Assembly (NCBI GenBank): GCA_033065855.1
Contig: JAVXUO010001376.1
Coordinates: 186,001-250,000 of the forward strand
DNA length: 64,000 bases
Reading direction: 5' to 3'
Origin: Escallonia rubra
Taxonomy: Eukaryota; Streptophyta; Magnoliopsida; Escalloniales; Escalloniaceae
Positions 11,525 to 23,400 of the stretch are shown here, in pieces (the stretch's first letter is position 1; every line of letters starts with the position of its first letter). A program made the translations under genes and the position numbers. The notes below the pieces were generated by a model. The model had not been told where the DNA came from. It did not search any database and worked only from the letters and a program-made list of their open reading frames with translations.

Positions 11525-12302
11525 TCTTATGATATGAGTAACATTATCATCAATCTCCCTCCTTATGTGTCTAAAACATTCTTCTCTTTGCACCTCCTGT
11601 CCGCCATATCTACTAAAAATTATCAGTGTCTATGACTTGGCAGTGATTGGAAAATTTATGTTTTATCAAAAGTACCATCAATCAATGAGATGCAGTAACA
11701 ATGGTCTTCACTGCTAGAGAGGGGTTTAAGAGAGTTAAATATGTACTACTCTAATGTTTAAACCAACTTTTGAAAAACAAAGTTTTGTAAGCTCAGCATA
11801 TCCAATGGATCAATTTTTTTTTTTGAAACTTTCTGTAGCACACATTTTAAACTTAACTTGCAAGCAAAAGATACGTAAAATACAAAACAGAAATATCTTT
11901 CATGCAGGGCAAATGTTGTGAGTTTACAATAACCTAAAACATATAAATTCTACATTTTTTATGAGTTTTTGAACCGTAAATCAAGTATGAATTGCTAAAA
12001 CCTAAAAAAAATTACTAATGCTAAGAACTTAACCTCGTTCAAAACATAACAAATAAAGGTAGAACCTATAATTAAAAAGCCAAAACGTAACAGAAAGATA
12101 GGGGAGGCAGAAAGTCTAATTGCTGAGTGAACTCTTCTTTTGTTCCACTTGTCCCGGCCCCTTTCACGGTCACATATCTTTCCGAATAAGGAATATGATA
12201 TCTTTTTTCATGTTCCATGACTGAAGCTATTAGCTTTTACCTGCAACGGAAAAGAAAAAATACAGTAATTTATAAATTCTAAATAGTGTCAAATTTGGAG
12301 AA

Positions 12303-12359
<57 letters not shown>

Positions 12360-12690
12360 TCGAAATTAGTAGCTTTGTTGAGAAACGTGTTCAATTGCAC
12401 TTTAGTAGATTTTGATCTCTTTTGTTTTTGGTAAATTACATCAGAGTTTAAGAGTACATCGTTACAATGAAAGTTTCGAATATTTCACGTCTAAAGGACA
12501 TAAAGTATTGCATTATGAGAAGATAGAGTAGAGAAGGTCAGTATCATGAAAGAAAATATAAGAGTAATCGAATAAAGAACATGTGAATGAAAATATATAA
12601 AAACGTCTATTATTAAATGAATCACTTAAGAGCCGTAAATAATTTATCGGATATTTTCACCATTTAAAACGTGACGACAAATATATACTT
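11525..12690. other. Block 2-specific insertion, non-coding
   Basis: AT-rich sequence absent from duplication block 1. No gene was recognised. It contains an (AT)n microsatellite at about 12,308-12,354. Confidence 0.6.
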
Positions 12691-13229
12691 CAGAGGAGGC
12701 TTCTTTCATTTTTTTTCCCTAATCAATTCTACAAAATAGGCGACAATTTATCTATAATATTCCAAGTAAGAACAACCCCTTGTACATTCAATAGTTATAA
12801 AACCAATTGATAGAATTGTAGTTTTGCTTGGAAATCATGGTATCACTTGAAACACTATCAACCCAAAACGTAGACTTCTACAAACGGAGAAAATAAGCTC
12901 ATGACACTAAATCCTATAATTTGAACCATCAAACACCAAATTTTCTAATTTGGTCTAATATTTTTAATAATCTCATGATAGCAATAGAAAACAACATTTT
13001 AAAATACTCGAAGAATAAACTTAGAAGCACGTGAACGAACCTTCCATAAAAAAGAACTTGAAAGTAAAATTCAATGTTTGAGAAGAAATACTCAAGAGAA
13101 TACAATAACCTCAAATGGGTCTGCTCAAATCTGAGTTGTGCCAAGGAATTTATAGCTGAATTATAAATTCTCAGACCGAGGATACACTCATTCTGGTAAT
13201 ATACGATGTGCAGTTCCATGGAGCTGTGT

Positions 13230-13525
13230 AACCACAAATCAGCAGGTAAAATTGTTTATTAGTTTTTCATGAAGAATTAAAGGCTATGTTTCTTTAGCCA
13301 AAACAGCAAGAGGAACATATGGTCCAACAGTTCCTCCTGGACAATGTTCCGTGGAATTTCTACCTGCTGATTGCAGCAAACATGTGAAGCATTAAGCGAA
13401 AGTTGCTTCCGATGGATCCTCGTACACAGACCAACTGGAAGCGAAATATAATGTCGTTTTTGCTGGAGTGATGGCGATAAAGGAGATGAGAGTGATAGAC
13501 ATTTGGATTCCAGAACCCAACTAAA
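13230..13525 (+). other. Second copy of the unidentified coding-like segment
   Basis: This matches about 2,960-3,255. The frame with ARGTYGPTVPPGQCSVEFLP is unchanged. The second frame reads EAKYNVVFAGVMAIKEMRV and again ends PEPN-stop, with a few substitutions. Conservation between the copies may only reflect the recent duplication. Confidence 0.3.
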
Positions 13526-13581
13526 CCTTTATATATATATATATATATATATGGGGGCCGATCAGGGTCTACCGGTGCCGG

Positions 13582-13602
13582 ACCGCAACTAGGAGTTGCG
13601 GT
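13582..13602. repeat. Short hairpin (9-bp arms, 3-nt loop)
   Basis: ACCGCAACT-agg-AGTTGCGGT lies just before the GC-rich G-box array. It may mark one end of the inserted element that carries the array. Confidence 0.6.
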
Positions 13603-13664
13603 TTGTATCATTGATTTTTTTTACACCCACCCCCAACCGTCCTTTACGGCATGAGGTCCCCCTT

Positions 13665-13812
13665 CTTGCCTGCCACGTGGCATGCGTGGGGGGGGGGGTC
13701 CCCCAGTCCCCCTTCCCTGCCTGCCACGTGGCGGGCGGTCCCCCAGTCCCCCTTCCCTGTCTGCCACGTGGCAGGCGGTCCCCCAGTCCCCCTTCCCTGC
13801 CTGCCACGTGTT
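13665..13812. repeat. GC-rich 40-bp tandem repeat with a G-box in each unit
   Basis: The unit contains CCCCAGTCCCCCTTCCC followed by TGCCACGTGG. CACGTG cores lie at about 13,674, 13,725, 13,765 and 13,805, the last three exactly 40 bp apart. CCACGTGG is the palindromic core bound by plant bZIP and bHLH factors. A poly-G run at 13,688-13,698 interrupts the first unit. Long frames in this repeat on both strands are a result of its composition, not genes. Confidence 0.85.
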
Positions 13813-13829
13813 GGTGTCGGTGACGGTGT

Positions 13830-14480
13830 TGGTTTGCCTTCACACTCACCCACAAAAGCAAACACCACGATTGCCTTCACAATCCTTGTGATGAGAAAAT
13901 GTAGGAGTTGATAGCAGTTGCAAAAATTTTAAAATCTCATATGTCAGTTTCTTTAGGATGAAGGTTTTTACTTTTATGACCTTCCTATGTACCACACCTG
14001 AACTGTTATCATGTGTAGAATGAGAATTTCCACTCTAATCATGGCCAAAACTTAGGAAGGGAGAGGGCATAACTTTTTGCCACCTATTTACATGTATTTT
14101 AAAAAATAAAAAATTCTACAAAAATGGATTGGTATTTTGGCAGGAAAGCTATCAATCGAATCCTATTATATATAGTACTAGTTAAAATCTCGTGCTATGC
14201 ACGGGAAGGGCGTTAATTAAAATCCCGTGCTATGCACAGAAGCATAATCATTTATTAACATTTGATCAAATTACATTACCAAGCAATTTGATTAAAAAAT
14301 ATTAATAATACTCGAACCTGTAAACAAAATCTATGCAATGCTCATCTTGCTAAAATCCGGCCATTGCTATGCAGGGTCATCTATCATAAATCTTTCTATT
14401 CATTTTACAATGCCACATTCCAAATAAAAGTTTAGTACAGAAGTAATTTTGGGGTAACATGTTAACAATAGCAATAATTT
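13830..14480. other. Intergenic, with a Helitron-like motif
   Basis: No gene. At about 14,183-14,240 the motif aaaatctcgtgctatgcacg appears twice in a row in slightly different form. It is the same hairpin as at 3,282 and is suggestive of a Helitron end. Confidence 0.4.
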
Positions 14481-14489
14481 TGCTATGTA

Positions 14490-14815
14490 ATTCATTAACT
14501 GACGTGTGTCACTGAAGTTTAATAAGTAATTAGTATTGCAAAAGAAACTATCAAAATGAAAAAGCAAAAGAAAGAAAATAAATCTCTAATAATTGCCTTA
14601 TAAGCGATGTTTTTTATTGGTCTCTATGCAAACTTCTATTGTTTACACATTCATCATTAATTGACGTGTGTCACTAAAGTTTAGTGAGTAATTAATAATG
14701 CAAAAGAAACTATCAAAATTAAAAAGCAAAAGAAAGAAAATAAATCTCTGATAACTACATTATAAGCCATTTATTGGTCTCCATGCAAACTTATATTGTT
14801 TACACTTTCCATTTT
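14490..14815. repeat. Tandem duplication of about 162 bp
   Basis: The segment starting attaactgacgtgtgtcact (about 14,494) recurs at about 14,656 as attaattgacgtgtgtcact, and both run through gcaaaagaaactatcaaaat. It is AT-rich and non-coding. Confidence 0.85.
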
Positions 14816-14819
14816 TTTG

Positions 14820-15553
14820 CTCACACCGATAGAGAGAGTAGCTAAGTAAGAAATGCTGTAAATTTCATGAACTTAAATATCACTACATGAATATGGATAA
14901 TGTCACGCCTTTTATGAGACTATTGAAAGTCCAAAAATAGTGACATTGTTGATGATTCAAAGGAAGTAAATAAAAATTGACAATTTTAAGAAACGAAAGC
15001 GGGAAGAAAATGATGTTATAAACCACGAAACAGATCATTTATACTTAGAACTAACGCGACAAACTCTTATATCTTTTTATTAAGGTATTTCGTAGAACAC
15101 TACACACAGATTTTTGTTCTATGCGTTGTGCAAGGAAAAGCGTACCATAGGACCCTGCCATGGCTCATTTCACATTTCAGATAGTAAAGTGAACATCAGA
15201 AAAGCCCCTTGAAAGGTGGATTCGACATTCATGCCATTTGATCGGTATATGGAGGTTGGGGTTGCTTCTTTCCTGTATCTCACGCTCCTTCCTATCCTAA
15301 TGGCCAGGTTGTCTGCGGGAGAGAGAGAGAGTCACTTCCCACTCCTGCTTAGGAAGTGAGATAGACTCTGCCAAATCACCCAATAAGATAGCATCATTTT
15401 AGGATGTCCATCTACAAAATTCAGATTTATCTTAAAACTTATTCTTTGTAGCCAATAGCATCTTGACACCTATTATTTTGTTTATAGAATAAATAAAAAA
15501 TTTCAGGAAACTAGATTGGTGTTTTGATGGGCAAAGAAGCTATCAGTAGAATC

Positions 15554-15555
<2 letters not shown>
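14820..15555. other. Intergenic, nothing recognised
   Basis: AT-rich sequence with no credible frame longer than chance. It ends in an (AT)n run at about 15,558-15,602. Confidence 0.5.
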
Positions 15556-15606
<51 letters not shown>

Positions 15607-15615
15607 TGGATCATA

Positions 15616-15994
15616 CTTCCTCCGTCCTACGTAAATTCATCATATTTTCTTTTTGAGCCGTCTAATAAGAATTATTCATTTCTAAATTAAAAAAAGATTC
15701 TATAGGTATTTTTTCTATATTTACTCTTTTTACATTTTTTTTATTCAATTTATCTCTTCACGTTTAACTCTCCATCAACACATTTTCTCTGTTCTGACCC
15801 ACTTTCTTACACCTTTTTTTTTATTCAGTTACTCTCTCTACATTTAACACTCCATCAACACATTATCTCACTCTTGACCCACTTTCTTCCCCCTATTCTC
15901 TCTAAAGGATAGATTGAAAATCACACAATATATCACTGAAATCCTTAATCTGCGTGCAAAACAAAGTTGATCAAATTATGTAAGACGGAATGAG
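15616..15994. mobile_element. Stowaway-like MITE (Tc1/mariner), 379 bp
   Basis: The left end reads CTTCCTCCGTCCTACGTAA and the right end reverse-complemented reads CTCATTCCGTCTTACATAA. A TA dinucleotide flanks both sides (15,614-15,615 and 15,995-15,996). The CTCCNTCCGT-type end and TA target are hallmarks of Stowaway. It has no coding capacity. The ends have diverged, so it is not a recent insertion. Confidence 0.82.
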
Positions 15995-15996
15995 TA

Positions 15997-17395
15997 ATAC
16001 ATAAAACAACACTTTCATGACTTGATTAGAGCAGCGGTAGGGATCTTCCACTTCTGGCATAAGTGTCTATTAACTCAGGAATTAACTGATTTCCTCCGGC
16101 TCTCAAAACGCAATCTGTGATCCAAAGTTCAATTTTTGGAACTACTTCACTGATTTCTTTTGTTGATTAGAGTAAATTGTGGGATTCCTTTCCTTTCAAA
16201 TTTTATAAACAGTCACAGCAAAAGCAAGTTTGCTCAAGACAGCAATAAAAGAGTTTTTATCCTTCACAAAACATAGTTGTGTTTTGGTTAGAGTTTTTAT
16301 TTCTGAATTTTTTTTTTCCTTCTCTTATTTCTATTTTCAACCTTACCACAACCATCAGTTTCAGCTTGAATATTGCAAAATTGGATTATGACATGTAACA
16401 ACTTTAGCTTTCCTAAATAGATGCATTCCCTAAGATTACATTATCATTCTCATAATTTATGAGAAGGGCACTCTTGGTTAAAGCCATGAACCATAAAACC
16501 TTTTCATAGGGGCGCGAGTGCTAGTCTCGCTCGAACTAATTTCATTGATGGTGCTGGCACAATTTTGTGAATGGTGATACGATGGAGGAGGGGAGACGAC
16601 GGTGGGTTTAGATCACATTGCAGAATGGTGGTGCAAATGTGTCATAAGTTATAGTAGTGGTTTTGATAAATGACGTCGATAGTGGATTATATGGTGGTGA
16701 CCACGGTGTGGGTAACAAAAACAAAAAAAGTAAGGTGGACCTACCATTTTAATACATTGAATTTGAACATTTAAGAAGATAAAACAGTCAAAAGAGTAAT
16801 AAGACACAATATTCCTCCTTTTTTCGCTCACTTTTGGGCGTAAAAACGTAAGGTGGGTTCAAAAGAAAGTTCATCCTCCTGCTTTTTCTTCCTTTCCCTC
16901 TTCTCTCGTACCAAAAAAATTATAGTTCTTCAATACCTCCGCTTTTCAGTTCATTCTGTTTCATCGTTTCATTTTTTCCTCCTACCAAACGAACTCTAAA
17001 AGAAAAAATTCACCTACACCTAAATGGTCATATTAATCCTAACAATTCGAGATTATAGAAGCCATAACTTGCAAATCACGAAGATTCCATCGACAACAAA
17101 CTCTATACTTGAAGTTGGTCGATTATTTGCCTTGCATATGCCTCATAAAACAAACTCTAAACATCTAGGTACAAGAATGTATTGGTGCTACAGTTTTGTA
17201 CATGAGCAGATGAGTGCATACTGAAGAATGCCCGAGGACCCTAAAAGTTGTGTTACGCTAGAAGTATAACATGGTAGGTTTGCAACAATTCTCACCAGGC
17301 ATGGGGATCGAATGAAATCAGCATGATATCGTTTGCTTCGAGTGGCCCATCTACCGCCATTCTATCTTCACTTTAAAATAGAATTGGTTGCATTC
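15997..17395. other. 3' flank of the GT14 gene, nothing recognised
   Basis: No gene was recognised. The GT14 transcript must end somewhere in its right part, but no polyadenylation site can be fixed by eye. Confidence 0.5.
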
Positions 17396-17401
17396 CACTT
17401 C

Positions 17402-20400
17402 TCAAAATCCCAAAAACTTGGGTGCCAAAAGAAGTAAAGGTTCCAAGGTACTTGGAGCAAATTTTCTAGCAAAAAGGGAACATATGGAGGAGGGCTGGTC
17501 GTTATAAAGGCAGCTCTGACCTCCAAGAACTCTCTTCATGAAATCCTCTGTGATATCCGCTCTTCCGAAGGTAGCAGGGTGCGGACCGCCCCTTGACCAG
17601 TCAACCCAAGTGATGCTTCTGTTTGCTATTTGGTTTGCCGCGCGAATCGTCAGCATGGTGGGGAAGTAGTGCTCATCCACATAGCATGCCGGTCTGCAGA
17701 ACTCGGCAAACTTGGGGTAGTATGTGGTGTCTTCCACTATCTGAATTGCAAGCTTTCTGCTAACTTCAAACCATTGCGATCCTTTACGCCACTGGCTAAT
17801 GTTTACCTCTGGAGCCATGTTCTCGTTATAGCGTCCTCTACCAAATGGCCCAGGGTCATCAAATGCGCCCATGAAGCTGTATCTGGATTTCGAAAGGTAG
17901 TGGTAGATGATGCTGAAATTGTAGAAGGGTACGCATGATTCCGAAAGGAGAACAAAGCGCTCATTTGATATGTCGAGCAATGCGTTAGCAAGAAGTCTTT
18001 TCTCAGCATCACACATACTCATCCTCCCCCATTCTGCCACCTGCAGAGGAAGAAAAGCACAAAACTTCAGCATATATATATGAAAAATGGGGAACTTATC
18101 TTCCAAACACCAAAAGCATATGTTAAGGGAGAACTTAAGCATCAAAGATGATATCAGCTGTGAGAAGAAAATTAAACAGTTCTCTTATGCAGGCAACATC
18201 TTTCGATTTCTCTAATCACAATAAGAGAAAAAGACAATTTAAATATCTTGTGTAGTAGTCGCGATAAATAAAGAAACTTGCTCAAGAAAACCAACAAGAA
18301 CCTGCGCCCTAAGCACACTTGCACCACCATTAGAGTGACATCTCTTGCGTGGTACTATAAATGTGTGCTGCCTGACAAACAAAATAAGTGTGCCTTTTAT
18401 CGTGTACACACCCTCTGCATGATAAACAGACTTCTAAATGATTCCATCAACTTCTCTTATATATTCATTAGAAGTAGTATCTTCAACCCGAGCCAGACTG
18501 CCAAAAGGTTTTTTTTTTTTGGCTAATCAAACTTCAATCATCCACAACAACATTTACAACCTAAATGCGATACAACGCACCCAAACAGATGGTCTTGGAA
18601 GGATAGCCAACATGGCCTTGGAGGAAAGCAAATGAAACTAAACAAAGTCACAACCAAGACGAGATGATGCAAATGAGATGCATCAAATCCAAAGCTCCCA
18701 CACAAGGCAGCGCCATGAACTGCTTAAGAAGGCAGCTTATAGTGCTGCGGCGGTTGTAACTTGTAACCGGAGCCAATGAAGACTGGAAAGGGGGCCTCTC
18801 AAGGCCAGCTCTTGAAGGCCCAAAGCTCGAGGGGATTTATTGTTGGGTGCACGAGTGCACCATTGGTCCAGTCACAATTTGTTAATATAATTATGAGTTG
18901 GAGACACAAAGGAAATTGAAGAAAGGAATGAATTCCAAGATGGGTCTTGGAATGGAGGAATTGAGTATGGTCAGCAGATTAAGTAATTGCTGTCTTTGGA
19001 AGTTGTTTTCTAAATATGGTAGTTGCCTTGGGCATGCAAGAGACTCTTTGGTTTCTACCAATGGAGTCTTCTGGATCAGTTAGACAGACACATATGGAGC
19101 TGCCTATAAAAAGGCTATGAAGCCATGCGTGAGGCAGAGAGGTGAGGAGATGATTACCACTATTTTTCAGAAATATTGAGAGAGACTGCTGAAGCATTTT
19201 TGTGAAGAGAAAGATGAGAAGATATGAGTGAGACGTGCCACTGTTTGGGCTGAAAAACAGTGAAGAAAAAGGGAGTTCAACAGTGAGTTGTTGCATTGTT
19301 TGCCACTGTTTTTGTGACAAAAACAGTGAGAAAATAGCAGCTTATTCACGGACAGAGAGTAGAGAAGTGGAGCAGCTTGCTTGTGCCTTTCTTGTGGTGA
19401 TTTCTCCAACTTGGTTGGAAAGAAGTAAGTTGTAAATTTTCTGTAGCATGTGTTTACCTTAAGCTTAGGACAAAAAGCTTGAGAGAATATTTGTAGTGCT
19501 TTGTTGATTGAATTAGTGGATTTTGTTTGCCCTGTGGTTTTTCCCTCTATGTGAGAGGGTTTTCCACGTTAAATTTGGTGTTGCTCTTGTCACTGTTTGT
19601 TTGGCTTGGTCACATTCCTATTCTTGGCATTTGTTCTTTGCAATTCCCTATCACACAAGAGCCCTTCGATCCTAACATTTATCACCTACCTGGTTCACCA
19701 GATTCAGGCAAATTGGAACCAAGAAGAACACATCTGACCACGAGCAAGCTCTTATCCACCTATGGACAACTACCATGGACTTGGGACTAAAACTTCCCAT
19801 GTCAGGTGGATGTTGTCCACCTATGGACAACTACCATGGACTTGGGACTAAAAGTTCCCATGTCAGGTGGCTGTTGGTGGCAGTGTCGCGTCTCACTGAT
19901 TGAGAGAAGCGGTGGCACTTGCAATTAAAAGAGGAGGATGTAGGAGGAGAGGAGAAAAGGAATAGTACCTTACAGAAAGGTGAAAGGCCTCCCCTCTCAT
20001 TCACTCACTCATGCAAACTGAGGCAAGAAGGGGAGGGACGCCGGCTAGGGTTAGTAGTTTTAGAGAGAGAAGAGAGAGAGGGTATAGAATTTTAGAGGGG
20101 GAGAATGTCAAACTGCTAAAAGGTTAGTCTAAGCCCAAGAGTGCCTAACAAAAGCTTATCCCAGCTAAATCTCCCTTTTTCCTTCTGGAAAAAGTAAAAA
20201 GCTTAATAGGGAGGTATCAAACCAAAAATCTCTACTGAAAACAAACTCAGAACCTATATAAGACAACATCTAGTCCCAAACTTATGTAGCCTTCTCAACA
20301 ATACCACCATTTTTGCTACCACTGTCCCGACTCAGGAGAAACCTTTCCTAATTTTCTGTCCATATTCAACGTGAGAGTGCGGCCAGGCCAGAGTCTATCC

Positions 20401-23400
20401 CTTCAATATTTGCCATTGACGATATACTATTTAAACCTCCCCAGAATTTGCCATCATGAACTATGACAAGATCCGACAGCATCAACTCAACAATCTACTC
20501 TTCCACTTGGGTGACCATGTTTTCTTTCTTCTGTCATATTCAAGTCAGTGCACACATGAGCCCACCGGCAAATAACATGGCGAACTTTTTACTGTGCAAT
20601 TGATTCCGGAAACACCATTAAACTATCTTCTCACTCACAAAAGCACCTCTTTGAAGACCACAACCTACAGCCTTTTTCAATTTTCTGTTCATTTTCGACG
20701 CGAGTGCGTGACCACAGTCTTTCCCTTCAACATTTGCCCTTGCCAATATCCTATTTAACGCCCCCATCCTTCACCCCCAATTTTAACACCCCCCCCCCCC
20801 CCCCCCCCAACACACACACACACACACACACAAACACAAACACAAAATAATAATAATGATAATAACAAAATTGCCATCATGAACTTTGACAAGATCCGCG
20901 CAACAGCATCAGCTCAACAATCTACTCTTCCACTTGGGAGGGTGAATTAAGCGTCTTTTCTTCTTCTATCATATTCAAGTGATTGCACATGTCAGGCCAC
21001 CAACAAATAGTATGGCAAGGTTTTCATGTGCAATTGATTCTGGAAACACAACTAGAACTATATTCTCACTCACAGAACCACCACCTCTTTGAAGGCCACA
21101 ACCTACAGCCTGCGTACCCTGCATTCACCAATCTGCTTTCACTCATACTTGTCTTGGCAGCAAGACCAGCTCCACCTCTCTCGCCGTTCGTACCATACAA
21201 CCACACACTGACACTTCCTTTGAGCCATACAAAACGAGCAGACAGAGTTGCCTAATCAAGTTGGACGCTACAGAAAGCAAAAAACACGACGCTTCAAATT
21301 TTCACACCAAGCTGAAACACTCCCTGCCTCGTTGCTACTCACATCCTCCCCATTACTATGCTCTGATCCAACATAGAGAAGATGCATCAGTTTCCACATC
21401 GGCTCAGAAGCACAGGCATGACCAGTGTAAATTCCTTGCCACTTCACAACAAAAGTCCCATCTGAGTTTAACAGACATGGAATCCAACCCCTGTAACACC
21501 TACAAGCATTATCCCAGCAATTTCATTTTTCTGAACAATCCACCAATATATTGTGCTCATTCCCCATCCAATTAAAAACTACTTAGGAAGGATACACCTC
21601 TTTCCATTGCAACATTGGTAAACAGGTATTCAATGAGACCCTTCTTATATCCGAGCTGTCCAATAAGACGTCAATAAACACTCCAAAGTCTTATGGTCAT
21701 GATAAAAAGTGGAAGATATTTGGTTCATATTCTACCCCAAATTGAAGCCCTCCTTTCCATTTTTGATGCATCATAGGAGTCTACCTTCAACACATAAGCT
21801 TCTAAATGTACCTGTATTCCAGTTTTCAAATTTAGAGCAAGTAAGAAGCTATTGTCAGGTTGTTGTCACTAAGCAGGGGCATATGCATGCAACTGTAGTG
21901 CCTGTAGCTGTTAATTCAACTTCTGGGTCTCCCTGCTAGTACCACAATTTGTATAGCGGTGTGGGTTTTGGGTTCTTTTTACAGAAAGCCATGCAGAGCC
22001 ACAACAAATGCACAATGGCTGTCCTACAGGACTTCGTTACTTTTTGGATCGGGATGAGACAGGTACAAAAATGATTAGCCAAAGATGCATACTTGTTAAA
22101 TGCTCCTTCCATATCCTCCCTCTATTATTGAGTTTAACCTTCACTCTATTTTAGTAGATATATTGACACATTGTTGACACGGTGCAAGTGTGCCCCAGCA
22201 AGGTTGCTCCATTATGATCCGGATGTCACGGGTTCAAAATGTTACAGTCTCTCTGCAATAGCATGTGCAAGACTGCATCTTTTATACGCAAAAATGGAAT
22301 GCTGTCTTCATAGTTGCCACAGGATTCCTTAGGTAACATCATTGTTTACAGAAACAGATACAAAGAGCCACTTGAAAATTATGTATGAGAATAATCATAT
22401 ATACATCCAACCAACACATACAAGGCTAACCAAGAAACTTATGCTTTGAAGAATGTTGTGTGGTAAAAGACGTGGTAAATCTTCCAAACCGCCTCCTCGG
22501 CTGCTAAATACGAGTGCTGGAAACATGCAGTGCCTTATTATATGGAGATGAATGTGATTGGACCTTCTCCTTATTCCAACAGAAGCACGTGTAGAAGGAG
22601 CTAAATCCTTAACCATGAACAAGAGGAATTACCAAGTTACCACTAGAAAACCTAAATAACAGGTAGGCTTAAGAAGTTATTATCAGATAGGACTAAAGAA
22701 GTCAAGTACTGAGCTCGAAGGAAGGCATTTCACAAATAAGAATTGACTAGGGACGTATGCAGCTTTAATACAAACCAGAGACAGAGGAGGGAGCAAACGA
22801 AGAGAGCTGTGGTCGTGGGGTGAGCATTAGGAGTTTAGGGCATTAGCAACATATCAAGGGGTAAAGTTTAGAATACTGATGCAAGTAGAACAGAGAAGTG
22901 ATTGGAAATCCCATACGGTGTCTCTGCTCTATAGTATAATGTGTGAGGCTATTAAGGTAGATATCCAGAAATGTATCAATCCCACAAGCTGCTCTTCCAG
23001 TGAATGCATGATGAAGCAAGAAAAGATCAAGAAACAGATGGTAGGACCATCTCAAGACAAGCTGGACAGCTATGGTAATCTGACAGGTAGAATTCGTAAT
23101 TGGAGGCTACAAAAAGATGAAAGGCAGCCCAAAGTAACATGGATTGAGATTGTGAGAAAGAAAATAGATATACTTTAAGTATGTAGCGTGGACAACGATA
23201 CAGGATGCCAATACGATACCATACAGAAACTTGACAACACAAATTCCGAGAGAGTACGCGTGCGTCCTAGATTTTGTCAATCAGCTAAGTCCATCTTGGA
23301 TTTAGTACCACCTGGTTTGGGAGCTTCTTTCAGAGGAAGAGAGGAAGGTACAATGAAGGAACATAAGCTAATGCCAACTGTGGCCATAATGTACGTCACC

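Larger units (their letters stand above)
9406..13540. repeat. Segmental duplication, block 2 (pairs with 1-3270)
   Basis: This is the partner of the block at the window start and carries GSTU copy 2. It is longer because about 1.3 kb (about 11,370-12,690) is present here only, including a perfect palindrome and an AT microsatellite. To the left of 9,406 the sequence is not related to anything in view. Confidence 0.9.

Noticed and set aside
13589-13911. Several overlapping proline- and glycine-rich frames on both strands
   Set aside because: They arise from the 40-bp GC-rich repeat, which has no stops in several frames.
20788-20835. Poly-C plus CA run as a possible CRISPR or regulatory array
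   Set aside because: A plain simple-sequence repeat.
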